Below are positions 44,886 to 51,599 of a DNA stretch of 64,000 bases, one piece after another. This DNA is from Rufibacter sediminis (GTDB taxonomy: Bacteria > Bacteroidota > Bacteroidia > Cytophagales > Hymenobacteraceae), in NCBI RefSeq assembly GCF_014269285.1, contig NZ_JACOAF010000058.1:67269-131268 (forward strand). Reading direction: 5' to 3'. Made by a program: the position numbers and the translations under genes. The first letter of the stretch is position 1, and each line of letters opens with the position of its first letter. Below the pieces are notes generated by a model. That model saw nothing but the letters and a program-made list of their open reading frames with translations. It ran no database searches and was not told the origin of the DNA.

Positions 44886-46088
44886 TTACATGCGCTCCAG
44901 CACAATGGCCGAGGCCCCACCGCCGCCGTTGCAGATGCCGGTCACGCCAATTTTGCCGTTGTTCTTGTGCAGCACGTTGATAAGGGTGGTGACAATACGT
45001 GCCCCGGAGGCTCCCAGCGGGTGACCCAAGGAAACCGCGCCGCCGTACACGTTCACGTTGCCGCCTTCCAGGCCCAGCTTCTGGTTGTTGGCCAGGGAAA
45101 CCACCGAGAACGCCTCGTTGATCTCGTAGAAGTCTACTTCTTCCGGAGACACGCCCGACACTTTCAGGGCCTTGGGAATGGCCAGGGCAGGGGTGGTGGT
45201 GAACCATTTCGGCTCCTGCTCGGCATCGGCGAAACCCAGGATTTTGGCTATGGGTTTGAGGCCCAGTTCCTCAGCCTTCTCTCTGCTCATGAGCAACAGG
45301 GCGGCGGCTCCGTCATTCAGAGTAGAGGCGTTGGCGGCCGTCACGGTGCCTTCTTTCTCGAAAACAGGCCGTAAACCCGGAATCTTCTCGAAGTTCACTT
45401 TGCTGTATTCCTCGTCTTCGGTGATGAAGAGGGAGTCTTTGCCGCGCTGCGGAATCTCCACGGGCACGATCTCGTCTTTCAGGAAACCGGCTTTGGCCGC
45501 CTCGGCGGATTTGCGGTACGAGTTGATGGCGTATTCGTCCTGCATCTCGCGGGTGATGCCCAGTTCGCGGGCGGTGTTTTCGGCGGCGCTGCCCATGTGG
45601 TAGTCGTTGTAGACATCCCATAGGCCGTCTTTCACCAGACCGTCAATCATCTGTCCGTGGCCCATCTTCGCCCCGAAACGGGCTTTGTCCAGGTAATAGG
45701 GCACGTTGGACATGCTTTCCATACCGCCCGCCACGATGATGTCTTTGTGCCCCAGCATGATGGCCTGCGAGGCGAACATGATGGCTTTGGAGCCCGAGGC
45801 GCACACTTTGTTGATGGTGGTACATTCCACTTCATAGCCTAATCCGGCCCCGATCGCCGCCTGCCGCGCGGGCGCCTGCCCTACGTTCGCGGACAGCACG
45901 TTGCCCATGATTACTTCCTGCACCAGGCTCTTGTCCACCCCGGCTTTCTCCAACGCGCCTTTGATGGCGATAGCCCCCAGTTGCGGCGCGGTCAGGCTGG
46001 CCAAAGCGCCGCCAAAGCTACCGATGGGCGTACGAACCGCCGAGATGACGTAAACTTCTTTTATGCTATTGCTGCTTGTGCTTTCCAT
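44886..46088 (-). CDS. Acetyl-CoA C-acetyltransferase (thiolase)
   Basis: A 400-residue thiolase II-type enzyme, joining two acetyl-CoA or cleaving 3-ketoacyl-CoA. Catalytic Cys96 lies in 'INKVCASGSKAIMFA', the His in 'GGAVSLGHPLGASGARI' and the second Cys in 'GVTGICNGGGGASAIVLERM'. 'HMGSAAENTARELGITREMQD' is also typical. It is a single-gene unit, ended by the terminator at 44831-44861; whether its main use is catabolic or biosynthetic cannot be read. Confidence 0.95.
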   Translation of the reverse strand: MESTSSNSIKEVYVISAVRTPIGSFGGALASLTAPQLGAIAIKGALEKAGVDKSLVQEVIMGNVLSANVGQAPARQAAIGAGLGYEVECTTINKVCASGSKAIMFASQAIMLGHKDIIVAGGMESMSNVPYYLDKARFGAKMGHGQMIDGLVKDGLWDVYNDYHMGSAAENTARELGITREMQDEYAINSYRKSAEAAKAGFLKDEIVPVEIPQRGKDSLFITEDEEYSKVNFEKIPGLRPVFEKEGTVTAANASTLNDGAAALLLMSREKAEELGLKPIAKILGFADAEQEPKWFTTTPALAIPKALKVSGVSPEEVDFYEINEAFSVVSLANNQKLGLEGGNVNVYGGAVSLGHPLGASGARIVTTLINVLHKNNGKIGVTGICNGGGGASAIVLERM

Positions 46089-46335
46089 TGAATATCAATA
46101 CGTATGGTCTAAATGAAAATCCAAAAATGAGGCAAAATAGAATCCTGATCCAGCTCTCCACATCCTGCCTATCAACAGTATCTTCTATGTTATCGGTTTG
46201 AAATTAGCGCATGTTTATTTAAAAACCAAACGCTTGTTAGGCGGCTTTGGTTCTTAAATTCTTTTGAACCTTACCTGAGTGCTTTATGATCTTACTACCA
46301 ATCTGGCGGGCCCATCCGCAGTAAGTCAGTCAAAG

Positions 46336-46375
46336 CTGTTTTAAGCGTGTTTTGGCTAAAATGCCCCATAAACAG
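46336..46375. repeat. Dispersed palindromic element, copy 17
   Basis: CTGTTTTAAGCGTGTTTTG / GCTAAAATGCCCCATAAACAG, upstream of the thiolase gene and 3' of the bat pair. Confidence 0.65.
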
Positions 46376-46561
46376 GTTTTCGCTACTGATGTCTCCAAAG
46401 GGCAGTACGTCATTTTCCTAATTTCTTCCTGGTTCCAGCTGATGGCGAGGCTGTATCCCGGAACGTCTGCTCGTACACTCCAATCGTAGATGCTTCTGAA
46501 TGTCCTTGTGACTCCTGAATACCTATCAACTTTTGCATTGGACACTATAGCTGGCATTGAA

Positions 46562-46601
46562 CTGTTTTGGCGCCATTTTCCTGAAAACGGCACCAAAACG
46601 G
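46562..46601. repeat. Dispersed palindromic element, copy 18
   Basis: CTGTTTTGGCGCCATTTTCC / TGAAAACGGCACCAAAACGG, 8 bp past the stop codon of the BatC-like gene; well placed to be its terminator. Confidence 0.75.
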
Positions 46602-46609
46602 GAGGCAAC

Positions 46610-47521
46610 TTACCAGTCGGGGGCGTTTTTGTCTGCTTTGGAAGTTTTTCTGCGCGGTACCTGTTGCAGGTACTGAGCTTCTTCCTGCCGCATGGCGTCC
46701 AGCAACTGGCGGGCTTTTTCTGGACTGAGCTGTAACTTCTGGAGGCGTTCGTAGCGGGTTTGGAGCAGCGCATCTTCCTCCTGACCAGGTACGTTGCTGC
46801 CTTTGTTTCCGCCGCCTCCGCCGCTGTTTTGGCTTCCCTGGTTGCTGAGTCCCTGAGTGGAACCCGGCGAGTTCCCAAAGTTCTGCCGCTGGTTTTGGGT
46901 GCCTGGTGCTCCCTGAGGGCTATTTTCCCCGCCGGAATTGGCATTACTGCCGCCGCCAGCGGGAGCGTTCCCGTTGGTGCTCGCCGATGCGGAACCGCCC
47001 CCTGCCTCAGGCTGTTTGGAGCCGCCGGGACCATTCTGCGCGGTTTTATTGGGCGGTATGCGCTGATTTTGCCGCTTCTCTGGGTGCAGCAGCAGGTACT
47101 TCTGTAGCAACTCAAAATTGTAACGTGCCGCTCGGTTCGATTCATCGGCTTTGATGGCCTGTTTGCAGAAATCAATGGCTTTGGTAAAATTCCCTTCCTC
47201 GGCCTCAATCACCGCTAACTGCGTGGACACCGAGGAGAGGAGTTCCCGATCAGTGGTTTTCAGCAAGGAGCGGTACAGAGGCGAGGCCTGGGAATACTCG
47301 TGCAGGTGGAAGTAGGAGTGGGCCAGATTCAGCACCACTGAGGCATGCGGTTTGCCGCCTTCAGTTTGGCGGACTTTTTCATACAGCGCCGCCGATTGCT
47401 GGTATTCTTTCCGTTTATAGGCTTCCTCGGCCTGCTGGGTATATTGGTTCCGGAGCGCAATGCGCTGGAGACTCTCCAGCGGGGAGGAGGCGAGTAAAAG
47501 CAAAAACCACCAGTATCTCAT
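46610..47521 (-). CDS. TPR protein, BatC-like
   Basis: A 303-residue protein with an N-terminal hydrophobic segment (1-18) and tetratricopeptide repeats over about 25-165 ('YKRKEYQQSAALYEKV', 'VLNLAHSYFHLHEYSQASPLYRSLL', 'AIDFCKQAIKADESNRAARYNFELL'), then a 75-residue Gly/Ser/Asn-rich linker and a short charged helix at the C-terminus. This layout is that of BatC of the Bacteroidota Bat (aerotolerance) operon. It overlaps the vWA gene by ATGA, so they are coupled. A palindromic element sits 8 bp after the stop. Confidence 0.85.
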   Translation of the reverse strand: MRYWWFLLLLASSPLESLQRIALRNQYTQQAEEAYKRKEYQQSAALYEKVRQTEGGKPHASVVLNLAHSYFHLHEYSQASPLYRSLLKTTDRELLSSVSTQLAVIEAEEGNFTKAIDFCKQAIKADESNRAARYNFELLQKYLLLHPEKRQNQRIPPNKTAQNGPGGSKQPEAGGGSASASTNGNAPAGGGSNANSGGENSPQGAPGTQNQRQNFGNSPGSTQGLSNQGSQNSGGGGGNKGSNVPGQEEDALLQTRYERLQKLQLSPEKARQLLDAMRQEEAQYLQQVPRRKTSKADKNAPDW

Positions 47522-48486
47522 ATTTTAAGCACTTGTATGGTCCATAACACATCTAAGGCAATGAGCAGGAGGGCGGCCAGCAGCGGGTACAGGTATTTGT
47601 TAGCGGCCACTTCCACCACTTTGGTTTGGCGCAATTCACTCTTTACTGAGTTCACCGCGCTCAGCAGGCGGGGCGTCTCACTGATCTGCTGGTTTATCTC
47701 AAAGTAGTTGCCTTTGGTGCGCTGCGCGATCTCTTTCAAGGCATCGGCCTCCAGTTTGGTCACCACAACTTCGCCTTTGCTGTCTTTCTTATAACTGCGG
47801 CCTTCGGGAATCCTACCTCCGGTGTACGTCCCGATGCCCACGCTGTACACCCGCACGCCCTGGTTCAGCAGCGCGTTCACTGCTCCCTGCACGTTTTCGC
47901 CGAAGGTTTCGCCGTCAGAGAAGATCACCAGTATTTTGGAGCGTTCCAGTTCGCGGCTGGTCTCGGTTTCCTTGAATTTCTGCTGCGCCAGTTCCAGCAC
48001 CGGCCCCAGTTGGGCCGCTTCCGGTGGCGCCAACGTGGTTTTCAAAGACTGTACAAAGAGTTCTAACGCACTTTGGTCATAGGTGAGCGGACTTACCACA
48101 AACGCTTCTGATGAGAACCCGATCAATCCTACCCGGTCGGCGTTGGAGTTCCGGATGAATTCCTGGAGCTCCAGCTTCACTTTCTCTAAGCGGGAGGGGG
48201 GCACGTCCTGGGCTTTCATGGACTGGGACAGATCAACCGCCACGTATACATCTTTGCCGTTGGTGCGAATCTCTTTCGTCATCGCCCCGAAGGAAGGGCC
48301 CAATAAGGCGACCACCAGCAGGCCCATGTATGTACTCCGCACGATGGCTTTGATCCAGATGGCGTTCGCTCGCTGGGAAAACTGCTGCGCCAGACGTTTT
48401 ATCCTGAACAGATAGCCGCCATAGAGCACCCCAAACAGGAGGAAGAAAAAAAACTCAATGGACGTAAAGGGCAGGTACCAGGTCAT
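47518..48486 (-). CDS. vWA-domain membrane protein, BatB-like
   Basis: A 322-residue inner-membrane protein from the ATG at 48484-48486 (MTWYLPFTSIEFFFFLLFGVL). It has two N-terminal membrane helices (about 8-25 and 55-75), a von Willebrand A domain (about 85-270) with the MIDAS motif 'VAVDLSQSMKAQ' (DxSxS), 'IFSDGE' and a C-terminal membrane helix ('YLYPLLAALLLIALDVLWTI'). BatA/BatB proteins work with a MoxR ATPase and BatC/BatD in envelope stress; none of moxR, batA or batD is next to this pair, which is unusual. The longer upstream frame lacks family resemblance. Confidence 0.87.
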   Translation of the reverse strand: MTWYLPFTSIEFFFFLLFGVLYGGYLFRIKRLAQQFSQRANAIWIKAIVRSTYMGLLVVALLGPSFGAMTKEIRTNGKDVYVAVDLSQSMKAQDVPPSRLEKVKLELQEFIRNSNADRVGLIGFSSEAFVVSPLTYDQSALELFVQSLKTTLAPPEAAQLGPVLELAQQKFKETETSRELERSKILVIFSDGETFGENVQGAVNALLNQGVRVYSVGIGTYTGGRIPEGRSYKKDSKGEVVVTKLEADALKEIAQRTKGNYFEINQQISETPRLLSAVNSVKSELRQTKVVEVAANKYLYPLLAALLLIALDVLWTIQVLKI

Positions 48487-48707
48487 GCGGGAACGTAAAA
48501 AGCATTGAATGCCGCGGCAAGTTATAAAGAAAGTACTTAATGTAGTGGTGGCCCTTTCACGCGAGGAGGGAGTGAAAAAGTGGTTGCCTGGCTTTAAAAC
48601 GCGAGGAGGTAAATTAAATTTCAAAAATAATTGCGTGCCTAAGCTGTTGTCATAGAAGCAAATGGTGCGATTGGAGGCTTAGGCGGGGAAATTTTTTTAC
48701 CCGCAGC

Positions 48708-48740
48708 TTTGGTAATCTCATTTTAGTTCGGCTATATTTG
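48708..48740 (+). promoter_or_regulatory. Promoter of tRNA-Ser
   Basis: TTTG at 48708-48711, 21-bp spacer, TATATTTG at 48733-48740: an exact Bacteroidota promoter, ending 27 bp before the tRNA gene. Confidence 0.85.
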
Positions 48741-48767
48741 CACACTCTTCAACAGAAAGGGATGCCC

Positions 48768-48856
<89 letters not shown>

Positions 48857-48877
48857 GAAGTTTTTTTGAAAATAAAT

Positions 48878-48908
48878 TTTGAAAAGAAAACTTCATTTAA
48901 TATCTTTG
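48878..48908 (+). promoter_or_regulatory. Promoter of tRNA-Pro (and tRNA-Arg?)
   Basis: TTTG at 48878-48881, 19-bp spacer, TATCTTTG at 48901-48908, a perfect Bacteroidota pair 58 bp before tRNA-Pro. Confidence 0.8.
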
Positions 48909-48966
48909 CACCGCGATTACGGAGAACGAAAGTTTGAGAAGTTGGTAACTTTGTAATTGCAGGACT

Positions 48967-49040
48967 CGGGGTGTAGCGTAGCCCGGTATCGCGCCACATT
49001 TGGGATGTGGAGGTCGTAGGTTCGAATCCTGCCACCCCGA
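48967..49040 (+). tRNA. tRNA-Pro (TGG)
   Basis: Acceptor CGGGGTG / CACCCCG, anticodon stem CCACA / TGTGG with loop TTTGGGA (anticodon TGG), T arm TAGG-TTCGAAT-CCTG type. The CCA is not encoded. Confidence 0.95.
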
Positions 49041-49049
49041 CGAAAAAAG

Positions 49050-49093
49050 ATGAGTAATGTTGGATGACTACAAAGACATTCTCCATTACTCAT
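49050..49093 (+). terminator. Terminator between tRNA-Pro and tRNA-Arg
   Basis: A 10-bp stem ATGAGTAATG / CATTACTCAT with a 24-nt loop, followed by TTTTTG, 9 nt past tRNA-Pro. It is so close to tRNA-Arg that it could also be a processing signal. Confidence 0.7.
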
Positions 49094-49105
49094 TTTTGTT
49101 TCGAT

Positions 49106-49179
49106 GGTCTCGTAGCTCAGCTGGATAGAGCAACTGCCTTCTAAGCAGTAGGTCTTTGGTTCGAATCCAAACGGGATCA
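49106..49179 (+). tRNA. tRNA-Arg (TCT)
   Basis: Acceptor GGTCTCG / CGGGATC (two G-T pairs), anticodon stem ACTGC / GCAGT with loop CTTCTAA (anticodon TCT, reads AGA/AGG), T arm TTTGG-TTCGAAT-CCAAA. No separate promoter was found; the CCA is not encoded. Confidence 0.93.
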
Positions 49180-49193
49180 CAGTACACCGGGAT

Positions 49194-49228
49194 AGCCCCT
49201 AGATGACTTCGGTTTCTAGGGGCTTTTT
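49194..49228 (+). terminator. Terminator of tRNA-Arg
   Basis: A perfect 10-bp stem AGCCCCTAGA / TCTAGGGGCT with an 11-nt loop and TTTTC tail, 14 nt past tRNA-Arg. Confidence 0.9.
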
Positions 49229-49592
49229 CATGCCTATACAACTCATAATCGCAGTTTCTACCCACTATCGGCCCAATTTACAGCAGGTTCAAATAGGGTG
49301 AAATTCCGTCCCCAATACCGTCCCCTTAATTTCTTTACCTGTTTGTTTAGCTACCTAACTGATACTCAGTAGGTGCTTGGTTCGATTCCAAGTGGGCCCA
49401 CGTAAATACTCTTCCATTAACGGTTCCTTTACTCCCGCCTAGAATACATTAATGCCGTGTAGTCATTAGTGAACAAAGTACCTCGTGTCTGGAGCACGAT
49501 TTACCAATCCACTGCTTTCTGACAACAGATGATAATATTCAGGTAACAATCAATTGCCTTCTTTGTGAATATGTTAGGTTAAAGGCAGATCC
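49229..49592. other. Intergenic region with a tRNA remnant
   Basis: 364 bp between the tRNA terminator and the TPR regulator. It has a 'CCGTCCCC-AATA-CCGTCCCC' direct repeat near 49307-49326 and a 3' tRNA fragment (49358-49400). No integrase or other gene remains. Confidence 0.6.
49358..49400 (+). pseudogene. 3' fragment of a tRNA gene
   Basis: T arm CTTGG-TTCGATT-CCAAG (49376-49392), then TGGGCCC and discriminator A (49393-49400), preceded by an anticodon-arm-like ACTGA-TAC-TCAGT (49358-49370) whose loop is shortened to three bases. The D arm and 5' acceptor strand are absent. The sequence most resembles an elongator tRNA-Met 3' half. It may mark an old integration site. Confidence 0.65.
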
Positions 49593-51317
49593 ATGCAACC
49601 GCTATTCATAAGCTTCCTCCGTATTCTTTTTTCACCTTCAGCTAAGAGAATTGTTGTAAAAGCAGCTGTTTTCTTCAGCAACCTCATGTTACTGAGTTCA
49701 TCTGTAGGGGCGCAGGCATCTGCCTCTAGGTTAGAGCAGGCAAAGTGGTTGGCCCAACATCATCCAGACTCCGCTTTCAGGCTTCTCAGAAACGTACTGC
49801 AGGAGGCAGTTCAGCAGAAAGACAGAGAAAAGGAAGGTTTGTGCTTGCAGCAGATGGGGCAGATCTTTTACCACCAGGGCCGTTACTCCCAGGCTCTGGA
49901 CCATCATCTGCAAGCCGACAAGATCTTCAGAGAGGAGCAATTACCGGATCTACTAGCCCATAATCTCAATGAGATGGGCACTTTGCACTACTACAACAAG
50001 CAAGATGAGGTAGCGCTGAAAGAACATCGAGAAGCCCTAGGCATTTTCCGGAAGACCCGAGACCAAAAAGGGACCGCCTTCACCTATGGCAACCTTGGGC
50101 ACTTCTATGAAAAGCGCCAGGTACATGATAGCGCTTTTCATTACCAACGGCTAGCATTGGGGCTGTACAAGCAGATTCAGGACAGCGGAGGCATCGCCAA
50201 GATTTACGAGAACCTGGGCAGCATCTTCGAGGATTTGATCCAGTACGACTCAGCCCAGTACTACTTCCGGCAATCGCTTTCCATCAATCAGCGACAGAAC
50301 GACCAACTCGCCCAATTGGAAGTGCTCAATAACATAGGCGATGTGTTACGGAAAACCGGAGAATACCGAAGGGGCTTGGCTTACTCTTGGCAGGCGGTAC
50401 GGCTGGCGAAAAAGCTGGGTGAACTGTACCAACTGAGTAGCGGCTACCGTGATCTGGCCAAAGCCTACCACTCCCTGCAACAGAATGACAGTGCTTTCAT
50501 TTACATGGAGGAAAACCGGGATGCCTTGCTGAAGATCTACTCAGAAGAGAACAACAAACAAGCCGCGCTGCTCAGTACCCTTTATGAGATAGAGAAGAAG
50601 AACAACGCCATCGCGCAGCTGCAGAATGCCCGCCAGAGGAACGTGTTGCTGAGCATAGGAGCAGGCATCATCCTGGTGCTGCTGTTCTCCCTGGGAGCGG
50701 TGGCCCTCAGCAGGCAGAAGCTCAAGCTGAGAAACGAGCAGGCTCTGCGGGAGCAGAACGAGCAAATGTACCAGACGCAGAAAGAGCTGATGGGAACGGA
50801 GCTGAAGAACAAGCTGCTTCAGGAGCAATTTCTGAAAACTGAGCTGGAAACGAAAGGCAAGGAACTCTCCAGCCACACCTTACACGTGATACAGAAAAGC
50901 CAACTGCTGGAACAGCTACGGAACCGGTTGCAGGAACTGGTGAAGGAAGACAAGCGTGACCAGAAAAAGCAGCTCAAGCAATTGCTGTCGCTCATTCAGC
51001 AGAACTTCAGCCAGGACAAATACTGGGAAGACTTCCGAGGAATCTTTGAGCAGGTGCATGAGTCTTTCTTCCAGAACCTGAAACAGCGTTGCCCAGATTT
51101 GACCGCCGCTGACCTCCGGCTCGTGGCCCTGCTGAAAATGAACCTCACTTCTACTGAAATCTCCACCCTTTTGAACATTTCCCTGGACAGCCTGCGGGTA
51201 TCCCGATACCGACTCCGCAAGAAACTGAACCTGCCCCAGGGCGAAAACCTGGTGGCGTTTATTCAGGGCTTACAGGAAATCCCCGCCCGATATGTTAAGG
51301 AGGAGTTGGTCTTATAA
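49593..51317 (+). CDS. TPR sensor-type transcriptional regulator with C-terminal HTH
   Basis: A 574-residue membrane-anchored regulator. It has a signal or anchor segment (about 22-43), tetratricopeptide repeats (about 50-330; 'YNKQDEVALKEHREALGIFRK', 'AFTYGNLGHFYEK'), one membrane helix (about 350-372, 'SIGAGIILVLLFSLGAVALS'), a long Gln/Glu/Leu-rich coiled coil (about 375-470) and a LuxR-like HTH (about 502-548, 'LTAADLRLVALLKMNLTSTEISTLLNIS' pattern). So periplasmic TPRs face out and the HTH faces in, a common Bacteroidota design. It lies upstream of the TonB-phytase genes on the same strand and may control them; this is inference. Confidence 0.85.
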   Translation: MQPLFISFLRILFSPSAKRIVVKAAVFFSNLMLLSSSVGAQASASRLEQAKWLAQHHPDSAFRLLRNVLQEAVQQKDREKEGLCLQQMGQIFYHQGRYSQALDHHLQADKIFREEQLPDLLAHNLNEMGTLHYYNKQDEVALKEHREALGIFRKTRDQKGTAFTYGNLGHFYEKRQVHDSAFHYQRLALGLYKQIQDSGGIAKIYENLGSIFEDLIQYDSAQYYFRQSLSINQRQNDQLAQLEVLNNIGDVLRKTGEYRRGLAYSWQAVRLAKKLGELYQLSSGYRDLAKAYHSLQQNDSAFIYMEENRDALLKIYSEENNKQAALLSTLYEIEKKNNAIAQLQNARQRNVLLSIGAGIILVLLFSLGAVALSRQKLKLRNEQALREQNEQMYQTQKELMGTELKNKLLQEQFLKTELETKGKELSSHTLHVIQKSQLLEQLRNRLQELVKEDKRDQKKQLKQLLSLIQQNFSQDKYWEDFRGIFEQVHESFFQNLKQRCPDLTAADLRLVALLKMNLTSTEISTLLNISLDSLRVSRYRLRKKLNLPQGENLVAFIQGLQEIPARYVKEELVL

Positions 51318-51333
51318 GTTTAAAAGGCAAAGT

Positions 51334-51373
51334 CCGTTTTAAGCCTCTTTTTCAGAAATCTGCCCTAAAACGG
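51334..51373. repeat. Dispersed palindromic element, copy 19
   Basis: CCGTTTTAAGCCTCTTTTTC / AGAAATCTGCCCTAAAACGG, 16 bp past the regulator's stop codon; the best terminator candidate for that gene. Confidence 0.7.
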
Positions 51374-51599
51374 GAATAGCAAAACCTCCTAATGCTCCGG
51401 TAACAGGGGCATAACAATAACATAATGGCTGTTTGAAATGGGTGTTATAAGTTGATCTTCAGTGAGTTGATATTAACCTGTTACCGTTGTTGCCTTCTTG
51501 TTTACGCTGCTCAAGTGCCTGTTCACATTTTGTATACGCTCCTAAATTGATTCTACGCGGTTGAGCGCATCACCTTTACAGCGTCAATCAACCAACGCT

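Larger units (their letters stand above)
46089..46609. other. Intergenic region with two palindromic elements
   Basis: 521 bp between the thiolase start and the BatC-like stop. It holds two copies of the dispersed palindrome (46336 and 46562). The long minus-strand frame crossing this region into the BatC-like gene has no plausible protein features and is a shadow. Confidence 0.6.

Noticed and set aside
45352-45376. Sequence resembling the right arm of the palindromic element inside the thiolase gene
   Set aside because: Only one arm is matched and the encoded residues (PVFEKEGTVTA) are normal for thiolases, so chance similarity is more likely.
46330-47208. Minus-strand 292-aa frame overlapping the BatC-like gene
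   Set aside because: Different frame from the real TPR gene, no domain pattern, Arg/Pro/Ser-rich composition typical of shadow frames, and it runs through two palindromic elements.
48917-49180. Minus-strand 87-aa frame across tRNA-Pro and tRNA-Arg
   Set aside because: Also antisense tRNA translation ('FGFEPKTYCLEG'); no independent coding evidence.
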